NCBI GenBank assembly: GCA_964613665.1
Contig: CAZTIG010000007.1
Span: 34,332 to 98,331, forward strand
Direction of reading: 5' to 3'
Length of the DNA: 64,000 nucleotides
Source: CAZQFV01 sp964613665
Lineage (GTDB): Bacteria; Chloroflexota; Chloroflexia; DTKN01
Notes under the pieces: model-generated
What the model saw: only the letters and a program-made list of their open reading frames with translations
Databases searched by the model: none
Told to the model about the DNA's origin: nothing
In this document: positions 51,860-59,694 of the stretch, in pieces
Layout: every line of letters begins with the position of its first letter
How positions within the stretch are numbered: the first letter of the stretch is position 1
Translations under genes and position numbers: made by a program

Positions 51860-52468
51860 TCAGGATGACAGTACCTTCGGCCGGCGCCGCTTCGCGGCCG
51901 GCGGCCCGGCCGCTGGCTCCCGTGCCCTCTCCGAGACCTTCATGATCAGGTGGGTGATGACGATCCCCAGGTCGTAGATGTCCAGAACGCCGTCCATGTT
52001 CGGATCCTTCAGGTCGAGCGTTCCCTGCATCTCGTGGATGCGATAGGCCAGCTTGAGGAACTTGGACAACACGAGCTTGGGGATCTCCTCGGACCGCTCC
52101 GGGCCGTACCACTCGAAGACGTCCCGGTCCCCTTTGCTCGAGTTGCACGGCCGGCAGGCGCAGACGCAGTTGTCGGAGGAGTCGAGCAGGCCGGCGATGC
52201 GCGGGTCGACCCCGGCCCGGGATATGGGGATGATGTGGTCCGTGCTGAGGCCGGCCGTCTGGCCGCAGTAGACACAGACGCGGCCCTTCTCCAGCTCGCG
52301 CTCATAGTCGCGAATGGAGGAAGACCAGGACATCTCGCCCGAGACCAGCTTCTTGTAGCGGGAGACGATGAAACCGTAGTTCCCCTCGAACCCGGCCGCC
52401 CTGGCGATCAGGTTAGCGTACTCCCAGAAGATGAGCTGACGAACGGTGGTGACGTACTTGGGGGGCAT
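51860..52468 (-). CDS. HNH endonuclease
   Basis: 202 aa. HNH core at about 65-120: CVYCGQTAGLSTDHIIPISRAG, DNCVCACRPCNSSKGDRD, with the zinc-holding CxxC pairs and the catalytic DH. An N-terminal helical part (VRQLIFWEYANLIARAAG) precedes it. The C-terminus has an EF-hand/dockerin-like D-x-N-x-D-G-x-L-D-I-x-D-L segment and a basic tail (AKRRRPKV). First confident gene of the putative system operon. GGAGCAG before the ATG. Confidence 0.88.
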   Translation of the reverse strand: MPPKYVTTVRQLIFWEYANLIARAAGFEGNYGFIVSRYKKLVSGEMSWSSSIRDYERELEKGRVCVYCGQTAGLSTDHIIPISRAGVDPRIAGLLDSSDNCVCACRPCNSSKGDRDVFEWYGPERSEEIPKLVLSKFLKLAYRIHEMQGTLDLKDPNMDGVLDIYDLGIVITHLIMKVSERAREPAAGPPAAKRRRPKVLSS

Positions 52469-52480
52469 TGGTTCTGCTCC

Positions 52481-52618
52481 TTACGCGCCCTCTTTCTCTT
52501 CCGGCGTGTGCACGAAGCGGTGCAGGCCCAGCGGCTTCTGGCCAAAGATGCACGCGCCGATCACGGCATACGAGAGAGGTTCAAAGCCATGCCCCTTGGT
52601 CGAGGGCGCGCTGGGCAT
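52481..52618 (-). CDS. Possible small protein, 45 aa
   Basis: The ORF reads MPSAPSTKGHGFEPLSYAVIGACIFGQKPLGLHRF and ends EEKEGA 12 nt before the HNH gene. The ribosome-binding site is poor and no family is recognised. Position and composition fit a short leader gene or the remnant end of a larger one. Confidence 0.35.
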   Translation of the reverse strand: MPSAPSTKGHGFEPLSYAVIGACIFGQKPLGLHRFVHTPEEKEGA

Positions 52619-52648
52619 GGCTCGCCTGCTGGTTGGTCAAGAGCGTTC

Positions 52649-52722
52649 GGACCACGAAATGCGCGAAAGAACGCGAAAGGTTCTTTTCGCAGTTCTCGCG
52701 CCTTTCGCGGCTTTCGTGGTCC
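52649..52722. terminator. Long hairpin between the R-M gene and the HNH operon
   Basis: GGACCACGAAA at the left and TTTCGTGGTCC at the right are a perfect 11-bp stem, extended by GCGCGAAAG/CTTTCGCGG blocks. It probably terminates the R-M transcript. Repeats of this type are dispersed in many genomes. Confidence 0.6.
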
Positions 52723-52733
52723 AAGTCCCTCCC

Positions 52734-55700
52734 TTACCCCCGCAGCTCCTCCAGACTCCGCTGGATCTCCGCCAATTCCTCCTCTGTCAGCCCCCACAGC
52801 TCCGCGGCGGCCTGGTCCACCTGGGCCTCGATCTCGCCCACCCGCTCCGTCTGCCCCGCTGCCATGGCGGCGTGGGCCTGCTGCGAGAGGCCGGCCAGGC
52901 GGGCGTGCAGGGCGTTGCCGGGATCAAACTGCGGAATGCGTACGTACTCCAGCAGGTTGGCGCTGCCAAAACTCTTACCCCCCTTGACCGAATAGCATTT
53001 GGCAACAAAGTTGACGATACTGGAGTTGAGTACTGCGCACAGGTAGTGGGCTTCAATCTCGTTGTCCAAAGAGACAGATATGACCGTGTTCTTGTGGATA
53101 GGGCTTTTCTTGCCGACAAAATCATCCTCGCGAAGTCCAACAACAGCGGATTCGATAGAGCTGCCCATGGTTTTCCAAACAACCCTAAAGGGCGAGAAGG
53201 TGTACGTACTGATGTTGTACATGGAATAAAAGGGGTCCTTCTGGGGATCGAAATACTTCACGAAGCCGCTTCGTTTCCTCAACACGTTCTCAAACTGCTT
53301 CAGGTAGGAGTAGGTATTGGGCAATTGCAGCTTCAGCCAGGCTTCATCACACCCCGTCCTCTTTGCCGGATCTTGTACCATTAGGATGTAATGGGAAGGC
53401 TCTGCTCGAAACCGGTCGATGGACTTCCACTCTATGAACGGATACACCAAGTCGGGCTCAATTACAGCCTGGACCTTTTTCAACTCCCGCTTGCCAGCCT
53501 CGTGCATGTTCTCAATCACCAGCAGCCCGTCGGGTCGCTTGTTCAGGATACGCAGCCAGTAGATGCCATCGGCCCAGGTGCACGCTCCGGCCCTGGCTTG
53601 GTACGCTGCCTGCCCAATCATGCCTTCCAGGGCTTTCAGCGCAGCGGGTCTGGCCGTTATCCATGGCGAGGTAGGGCTGGCGGCATCTACCGGCTGGGCC
53701 TTTAGATTGTCCCGGTGGGTAGCGGCAACAACTTCGTCCAGCGTGCTTTCCAACTGCACGCGGCCGCCCTTCTGCTTGTGCCACAGCGTGTAGGCCACGG
53801 GATATTTCGTCCTCACCCCTTTCTGCAATACCACTACAGCCGTCCAGTTCGAGGCTCCCTCAAAAGGCTGCAACTCCACCATGTCGTCTACAGCGATCAC
53901 CTTGAGATGCTCGCCGTCCCCCAGCCGGAACCGGCGGAAGCCATCGCCGGCCCCCTTGGTCTTGAACACGGTCTGGGTGATGACAAAGCCCAGCCGGCCG
54001 CCATTTTTCAGGTAGTGATCGATGGCGGCGTAGGCAAAGAGCATGGCCAGGTCCTTCTTGCCCCCGCCCAGACGTGCGGCGTGCCCGCTCAGGCTGAAGA
54101 GGCCATAGTCCTGCCACATCCGCCTGGTCGCCTCGCGGTACTCGGCGCTCAGGCTCTCCCAGTTGACCCACGGCGGGTTGCCCACCACGTAGTCGAACTG
54201 CCCGACCAGCACCGGGGCGAAGGCGTTCTTGATCAGCCGGGCCCACAGGCCGTCCTTGTTCTTCTCCTCCAGCCCGAGAAAGGTGCGGTAGAGACCCTCC
54301 AGCACCGTCGCGGTCATGGCCTGGCGCATGCTCAGCTCCCGCTGGGCGCGGGCCATGAACTCCTCCGGCAGGTAGCCGTCGCGCACGCACCTCTCCAGCA
54401 GCGCCGAGAGCGCGCCCATCTCGCCGGCCTCGACCGTCTCGCCGGGGATCTCAAAGTCGCCGGCCACAGTGTGCAGGTGGTAGCTCTTGCCAAAGATGTC
54501 GGCCCGCTCGCTCGGCGTGAGGATGCTGTCGCACATGTAGACCGGCAGGTCAACCGGCCCGCGGCGGTAGCGCAGCAGGTCGCCCAGCGCCAGCAGGTAG
54601 TTGGTGCGGGCGGCGATGACGCTCAGCGGGTTGAGGTCGAAGCCGACGATGTTGCGCAGGGCCGCGCCGAGCACGTCGGCCGGCGGGATGAAGTGCTCGG
54701 CGGCGTACTGGCGCAGCCGCCGCAGGGCCAGCACGGGGAAAGTACCACTGCCGCAGCCGGGGTCGATCAGCCGTTTGTCCGGCTCACCGTGGTAGCCCAC
54801 CTGGTTGAGCAGGCGCTCGGCCAGCCAGTCGGGGGTGTAGTACTCGCCCAGGTCGTGGCGCAGCTCGCGCGGCACCAGGTACTGGTACAGTTTCTTCAGC
54901 AGGTCGCGGGTGTACTCCGGCTCCAGTGTGCTGGTGGCCGGCTCGAACTCGGCCAGCGCCTGGGCCATGGCCCGCAGGCCGTCGGCCAGGGCCGAGCCCT
55001 GCGCCGGGTCCTCGGCGGTCCAGGCGTCCAGGTACCAGCCGAAGAAGTCGCCCTCCAGAAAGTTGTTGATACCCAGCAGGGCAAATGTGCCGCCGTTCTC
55101 CAGGTTGGCCAGCTCCTGGTGCAGTTGGCGGTCGCTCAGCGTGGGCAGCGAGGCCACGAGCGAGCCGACCAGAGCACCGCTCTGCAGGGAAGCCAGCTCT
55201 ACTGCCAACAGCTTCATGAGCAGAGCGTAGTAGGTGTGCACGGCGAAGAAGAGCGACTTGAGCCTGGGAGGCCGGGCGGCGGGGCCGGCCGGCACGATGT
55301 GGTACAGGGCGGCCAGCTTGGCGGCGTCCTGCTCGGCCCGGTCCAGCTCCTCGCCGTAGACAATGCCAAAGATGCGGTCCCACTCATCGAAGAGGGTGGC
55401 CACCCGGGGGTGATCGCGGTGGGCCTGCAGCGCGCTGTAGAACAGGTTGACCAGGCGGGGGGCAAGCGGGCCCTGCGGGCCGAAGTCGGCGGCCAGCGCT
55501 GCGGGGGCGAGCGGCTTGCGCGCCAGCGAGCGCAGGTAGAGCAGCAGCAGCTCGACGCTCTGCCGTTCCACCGGCACCGGCCCGACCACCTGGAAGCCGC
55601 CAGGAAACCCCTCCAGGGGGAGAAAGCCGGCCGGGCTGCCGGGCAGGGCGGACTGCCCTTTGCGCCGGGTGGCCGAGTAGTGCATGAAGAGGAGCTGCTC

Positions 55701-56063
55701 GCCGTCCAGCCCTACGCCGACCATCTTGCCCAGGGCCTCGGCCTGCTTATCCGGCGTCCCGGCCCCGTGCGCCATATCGGCCAGGTATTTGCTCACCTGC
55801 GCTGTCAGCTTGGGCACAAAATCCTTCTCCGCCAGCCGACCGGGGCGCTTGTATTCGATGACGACATGGCCATAGACTGCATCGGCGGCGCCGCTGAGCA
55901 TCGTCTTCTCGTACTCGGGGGATGGGGTGAGGCCCAATGCCTGTAGCGTCGCGCCCAGGGCCTGTTCGACGCCGACCCGCAGGTCTTCCTCGGAGTGTGC
56001 CTTCGCGGCGACCTGACGGATCCGGTGTGCCAGGCTCTCGGCGGCGGCAAGCTCAGTTTCCAT
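52734..56063 (-). CDS. Single-chain restriction-modification enzyme (type IIG/IIL-like)
   Basis: 1109 aa. The N-terminal PD-(D/E)xK nuclease has D61, E70 and K72 (AADAVYG ... VIEYKRPG). A helical linker follows. The N6-adenine methylase part (about 400-780) has LRHDLGEYYTPDWLAERLL, motif I DPGCGSGTFPVLALRRL, and catalytic motif IV NPPWVNWE. The C-terminal target-recognition region runs to about 1060, and the end is a coiled coil (VDQAAAELWGLTEEELAEIQRSLEEL). One polypeptide thus cuts and methylates. ATG at 56063 with AAGGGG is preferred to the ATG 15 nt upstream. Promoter at 56132-56160. The DNA for the recognition region is visibly less GC-rich. Confidence 0.9.
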   Translation of the reverse strand: METELAAAESLAHRIRQVAAKAHSEEDLRVGVEQALGATLQALGLTPSPEYEKTMLSGAADAVYGHVVIEYKRPGRLAEKDFVPKLTAQVSKYLADMAHGAGTPDKQAEALGKMVGVGLDGEQLLFMHYSATRRKGQSALPGSPAGFLPLEGFPGGFQVVGPVPVERQSVELLLLYLRSLARKPLAPAALAADFGPQGPLAPRLVNLFYSALQAHRDHPRVATLFDEWDRIFGIVYGEELDRAEQDAAKLAALYHIVPAGPAARPPRLKSLFFAVHTYYALLMKLLAVELASLQSGALVGSLVASLPTLSDRQLHQELANLENGGTFALLGINNFLEGDFFGWYLDAWTAEDPAQGSALADGLRAMAQALAEFEPATSTLEPEYTRDLLKKLYQYLVPRELRHDLGEYYTPDWLAERLLNQVGYHGEPDKRLIDPGCGSGTFPVLALRRLRQYAAEHFIPPADVLGAALRNIVGFDLNPLSVIAARTNYLLALGDLLRYRRGPVDLPVYMCDSILTPSERADIFGKSYHLHTVAGDFEIPGETVEAGEMGALSALLERCVRDGYLPEEFMARAQRELSMRQAMTATVLEGLYRTFLGLEEKNKDGLWARLIKNAFAPVLVGQFDYVVGNPPWVNWESLSAEYREATRRMWQDYGLFSLSGHAARLGGGKKDLAMLFAYAAIDHYLKNGGRLGFVITQTVFKTKGAGDGFRRFRLGDGEHLKVIAVDDMVELQPFEGASNWTAVVVLQKGVRTKYPVAYTLWHKQKGGRVQLESTLDEVVAATHRDNLKAQPVDAASPTSPWITARPAALKALEGMIGQAAYQARAGACTWADGIYWLRILNKRPDGLLVIENMHEAGKRELKKVQAVIEPDLVYPFIEWKSIDRFRAEPSHYILMVQDPAKRTGCDEAWLKLQLPNTYSYLKQFENVLRKRSGFVKYFDPQKDPFYSMYNISTYTFSPFRVVWKTMGSSIESAVVGLREDDFVGKKSPIHKNTVISVSLDNEIEAHYLCAVLNSSIVNFVAKCYSVKGGKSFGSANLLEYVRIPQFDPGNALHARLAGLSQQAHAAMAAGQTERVGEIEAQVDQAAAELWGLTEEELAEIQRSLEELRG

Positions 56064-56131
56064 GGCTACCCCTTTCATGCAGGACCACGGCTCGTTGTGG
56101 GCGCTCCCGTCGGTGACGGTCCCTGGCCATC

Positions 56132-56160
56132 ATTCTAACACGCTGCCCCAAAGTGGTCAA
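56132..56160 (-). promoter_or_regulatory. Promoter of the R-M gene
   Basis: Minus-strand TTGACC (56155-56160), 17 bp, TAGAAT (56132-56137). Confidence 0.7.
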
Positions 56161-56162
56161 GC

Positions 56163-56274
56163 AGGACAAGACATCCGCTCTCGCCGGCCGGCCCTCGGCC
56201 ACTGCGGCCACCTGCTCCGGCAGCCGCCTGACCCGGCCGGCCACGTTCCAGGAAACGAGACGCCAGGAGCTCAA
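56163..56274 (-). pseudogene. N-terminal fragment of an exonuclease/endonuclease/phosphatase-family gene
   Basis: From a TTG at 56274 the frame reads RLVSWNVAGRVRRLPEQVAAVAEGRP, the start of an EEP (ExoIII-like) domain with its catalytic Asn. It then breaks down within 40 codons, where the R-M promoter begins. There is no downstream remainder. Confidence 0.5.
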
Positions 56275-56331
56275 CGGCAGCCTCCAGCCGGCCCCTTCCA
56301 GCCCCGCCAGAGGCTTGCTTCGTCGTAGCCT

Positions 56332-56736
56332 CTACGGCAGCGACTCGCAGGCCTGCCCATCATGGTCGCCGTCCAGGTGGTGCACATCGCTCCCCACCTC
56401 GGCCAGGCAGTGCTCGTAGCAGGCCTGGGCCTCGGCGTGGGTGGAAAAGTCCGGGCAGTTGTACAGGTTGCCCGTGCACAGGCACGGCGCCGGGCCGGGC
56501 GCGGGCGACGGCGCCACGCCGGCCCACATCCCCCGCCCATTCGCCCGCGCGTCCTCCTGCAGCAACACGAAGTCGGCCTGGTACTTCACATCCTGGCTGT
56601 CATCACGCAGGGTCAACCGGCCGCGCAGGTAGCCATCGGTCAGGGTGCTACGTTCTCGAAGCACGTGGAAGCGCGCAACTAGCGGGTCGGTCAGCAGCCG
56701 CTCCTTGATAGAGGCGAGGTATCCGCTCGTGGTCAC
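56332..56736 (-). CDS. TumE-like toxin N-terminus fused to a nuclease tail and excalibur domain
   Basis: 134 aa. Residues 1 to about 45 (SYLASIKERLLTDPLVARFHVLRERSTLTDGYLRGRLTL) match the start of TumE-type toxins (DUF6516). From about 47 the sequence (DVKYQADFVLLQEDARANGRGMW) is the usual C-terminal end of a staphylococcal-nuclease domain. A Pro-rich linker and an excalibur Ca-binding domain follow (CPDFSTHAEAQACYEHC ... LDGDHDGQACESLP). No signal peptide is present. It is best seen as a deletion fusion of two genes. GTG at 56736 directly follows the antitoxin stop. Confidence 0.65.
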   Translation of the reverse strand: MTTSGYLASIKERLLTDPLVARFHVLRERSTLTDGYLRGRLTLRDDSQDVKYQADFVLLQEDARANGRGMWAGVAPSPAPGPAPCLCTGNLYNCPDFSTHAEAQACYEHCLAEVGSDVHHLDGDHDGQACESLP

Positions 56737-56737
56737 G

Positions 56738-57070
56738 CTACCCCTCACCGGTCAGCAAGCGCAGCCGCGCGCGCAGGTTGTCGGCCATTTGGACGAGCGA
56801 GGCCCACTCCACATAGTCCATGCAGTCGTCAGTCTGGCCAGACTGGAAGCGCCGGTAGAACTCGGCTGAGGAGAGGCTGTAGCGCTGCTCGAGTTGAGCC
56901 AGGTCGGCCTCCATCTCGGCCAACTGCGCCCGGCACACGTCCGCCTCATACGACAGCATCTTGTCCAGCGTGCGTTCCATCACCTCGCTCGGCCGGCCCT
57001 GCTGATAGAGCTGGGCCAGCGTCCGCAGGCGCTGAGAAATCGTATTCGAGGGCGATTGAACACCGCTCAC
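56738..57070 (-). CDS. Antitoxin-like coiled-coil protein paired with the TumE-like gene
   Basis: 110 aa. A helical, acidic protein: TLDKMLSYEADVCRAQLAEMEADLAQLEQRYSLSSAEFYRRFQSG, then DCMDYVEWASLVQMADNLRARL. This EFYRRFQ-G...D-x-EW type is found upstream of DUF6516 genes and is the presumed antitoxin. GTG at 57070 has AGGAGAAG 8 nt upstream; there is no better start. A TGGTATGAT extended -10 lies near 57143-57151. Confidence 0.65.
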   Translation of the reverse strand: MSGVQSPSNTISQRLRTLAQLYQQGRPSEVMERTLDKMLSYEADVCRAQLAEMEADLAQLEQRYSLSSAEFYRRFQSGQTDDCMDYVEWASLVQMADNLRARLRLLTGEG

Positions 57071-57312
57071 GGCATCTTCTCCTGGACCCGCACCCAACCC
57101 GCGCGGGCAAGGTGCAAGGCCAAACTCGTATCCTCCACGTGTATCATACCACACCGGCGCGAGAACCTGCTACCGGCATGTCTTGCCGTGACTGTGGAAC
57201 TTCCCGTTTCCACAGCGCGGGCAACGCTCCGGTCACGGCTGGCACTGCGCCGGCTCAATCGGCGGAATCTGTGTCCGCAGCGGGTGTGGCGGTCGCCGCG
57301 AGATTCCATCTC

Positions 57313-58565
57313 GATCAGAAGCCCGCAGGATTGAGCCGGAGGATGACGGGCAACGCATCCAGCACTTTCTCCGAATCGCCCTGGGCGGGGCCGGCGGTGA
57401 TGCGCCAGATCCAGCAGGAAATCGCCGCGACGCCGGAACTGCGCGCGGCGGAGTGGTGCTGCTGGACGAGTGCGCCGACAAGAAAGCCGGGGTCCCCAGT
57501 GCCGGCGCTGGGCGGCAACACAACGGCCGCATGGGCAAGGTCGAGATGAGCCAGGTGGGCACCTTCCTGGCCTTTTACAAAGGCGTGGTGTGGACCTGGG
57601 TTGATGGCGATTTGTTTCTCCCGCAGCATTGGTTTAGCGAAGAGATGGCAGCGGAGCGCCAGCGACTGGGCGTGCCGGCAGACCGCCAGTTTGCGACCAA
57701 GATCGAGCTGGGCTGGCAAATGATTCAGCGGGTGCGGGCGCAGGGGCTGCCGTTCGACGCCGTAGCCTGTGACGACCTGTACGGGCGGAGCCGCTGGCTG
57801 CGCCACCAATTGGATCAGGCGGGGATCGTGTATATGGCGGAAGTGCCGGCCAGTACCCAGGTGTACTTGCAGCGGCCGGAGTTTGGCGTGCCGCCGCCGG
57901 CCCCCGGGCCGCGGCGCCGGAAACGGACCCGGCGGCAGGTGTTGGATGCGACGCAACCGGTCGAAGTGCGCCAGGTCGCCCAACGCCCCGCCACGGAGTT
58001 CAAACGTTGCCTGGTCCGGCAGGCGGAGCGTGGCGCCCTGGCGGACCCCTTTGCCATTTGCCGGGTGTGGACCATCCGCGAGGGCGAGTTGGCCGAAGAA
58101 TGGTTGGTGATCCGGCAAGAGGGCAAGAATCGCCGCAGCTATGCCTTGAGCAACGCCCCGGCCACCAGCGCGCCGGACTATCTGGCCTGGCTCAAATGTG
58201 CGCGGCACTTTCGAGCGGAGCAACCAAGAGGCCAAGTCGGAAGCGGGCTGGTACGAATTGCAGGGCAGAAATACCTGGCCTGGGAGCACCATCTGGCCCT
58301 GACCACGCTGGCGACCTGGTTCATTGCCCAAACCAAGCTGGACTGGTCGCGGACCTATGCGCGCGATCCCGTGCTGGCCCAGCAATTGGAGGTCGAGGTC
58401 CTGCCGGCGTTGGCGGTGACCAACGTCCGGGAGTTGCTGCGTGCGCCCTTTCCATTGGATCAGTTGTCGCCGGAACAGGCGACCCGCTTGGTCGCTAGAC
58501 ATCCGGTGAACCGCTCTCATTCTACAAGTAGTCGGCTCCGGGCCCAGAAAGAGGCCCCGCCGTGA
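57313..58565 (+). pseudogene. IS701-family transposase, N-terminally decayed
   Basis: From 57453 the frame is intact for 370 codons: VLLDECADKKAGVPSAGAGRQHNGRMGKVEMSQVGTFLAF, FLPQHWFSEEMAAERQRLGVP, FATKIELGWQMI, FDAVACDDLYGRSRWLRHQL (DDE residues), YLAWEHHLALTTLATWFIAQTKLDW, and an ending like other IS701 transposases. Upstream the homologous residues (SESPWAGPAVMRQIQQEIAATPELRAAEW and GQRIQHF) lie in other frames, so at least two frameshifts exist and the first 100 or so residues are missing. No terminal repeats were found. Confidence 0.75.
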
Positions 58566-58586
58566 AATCCAACATTGTCGAGGTAG

Positions 58587-58910
58587 TTACTGGGATATGG
58601 GTTTTATCAGATATCGCCACGGCAAAGCCTGATAGGACATGTCGACAGCCACGACTTCGGGCATGGGGATGGTAGTACGTGTTGCCGCGAGATGGTCGAG
58701 CCTGGCGGTTCGTTCGAAGGGACAAGCCAGAGGAGCTTCGGGCCCCGCAAGTTTGACAACCACCCCGATAGAAGGGTGACGGGGTTGCACGAGCAGAACG
58801 AGATAATCGTGCTGCTGATTGCCGATCTTGCAGTCGACCAACTCGACCCTGGAACCGAATGTCTGCTGCAGTAGTTGTAGTAGGAGATCGCGGGAGATGA
58901 TGGTCTCCAT
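58587..58910 (-). pseudogene. Aminoglycoside phosphotransferase-like N-terminal fragment
   Basis: 107 codons: LVDCKIGNQQHDYLVLLVQP, IGVVVKLAGPEAPLACPFERTARLDHLA, RTTIPMPEVVAVDMSYQALPWRYLIK, the N-lobe of an APH-type kinase with its ATP-binding lysine. It then ends after PISQ at 58587, next to the IS701 remnant. The catalytic lobe (HGDxxxxN) is gone. A good promoter remains at 58971-58999. The DNA is less GC-rich than its surroundings. Confidence 0.65.
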
Positions 58911-58970
58911 TGGCAGTGTTCCGGTGCTCGCTGTGCGGCTCGCGGTTGGCCGGCTGCGTTGGCTGCGATC

Positions 58971-58999
58971 ATGATACAGGGCGCCTGGGCGAATCGCAA
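58971..58999 (-). promoter_or_regulatory. Promoter of the truncated phosphotransferase gene
   Basis: Minus-strand TTGCGA (58994-58999), 17 bp, TATCAT (58971-58976). Confidence 0.6.
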
Positions 59000-59400
59000 G
59001 ACCGCCGGGGGCAGTGCGGATTGCCATCGGGCGGCGGCATTGCCGGGAGGAGCAGGCGCACTCCAGGCTCGGGGCTCGGGGCCTGGGGCTCAGGGCTCGG
59101 CCTGGGGCTCAGGGGGACCCCGGGACCGGGAAGGGCCGCGGCGGAGACGGGGCCAGGAGCAAGGGACAAGGAGCAGGGCAGCCCGCGAGCGGGGCAGGGC
59201 CGGCTGAGGCCGGCGCCAGGCACGGCCCAACGGCGCACTCCCCTGCGCTGCGCCACTACAGACGGGCCCAGCGGTGGCGGTAGCCGGGTCCCGGCGCGCG
59301 GGGAGCGGGCAGACAACCACATGGAAGCACCCGGTGGCCCTTTTGTCAAGGACCTTTTTACACCGCTACATGAGACATTATCATTGCCACTTGTAATCCG

Positions 59401-59545
59401 TGCCAACTACACTGGAATCCATCCTAACTACAGTGGAATCCGTCCCAACTACAGTGGAATCCGTCCTAACTACAGTGGAATCCATCCTAACTACAGTGGA
59501 ATCCATCCTAACTACAGTGGAATCCATCCGAACTACAGTGCAATT
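59401..59545. repeat. Seven-unit 21-bp tandem repeat
   Basis: Units of AACTACAGTGGAATCCATCC with C/T/G variation at two positions, in a patch of low GC. The 21-bp period equals two helical turns. In one frame it encodes heptads (NYSGIHP), but the frame has no good start. The flanking 59000-59400 holds G-rich low-complexity spacer and no gene. Confidence 0.9.
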
Positions 59546-59582
59546 CGCCGTGATTTGCATGTTGTACTTCCGAACAGACAAC

Positions 59583-59606
59583 AGCCTGACGCCTTGGCAT
59601 CAGGCT
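59583..59606. terminator. Terminator-like hairpin
   Basis: AGCCTGA-C-GCC and GGC-A-TCAGGCT form a stem with one mismatch and a 2-nt loop, downstream of the minus-strand DUF4469-type gene. Confidence 0.5.
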
Positions 59607-59694
59607 ACGAACTGCAACAGACAGCCCAGGACCAGGGGGCTGGTCCAGGGCTGCAGTGCGGGGGCGGAGAGGTCCGCGCCGTAGGAGAGGCGAG

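Noticed and set aside
57315..58520. 401-codon minus-strand frame over the IS701 remnant
   Set aside because: Antisense of a clear transposase.
59401..59545. CRISPR array
   Set aside because: The 21-bp units are directly adjacent with no spacers, and there are no cas genes.
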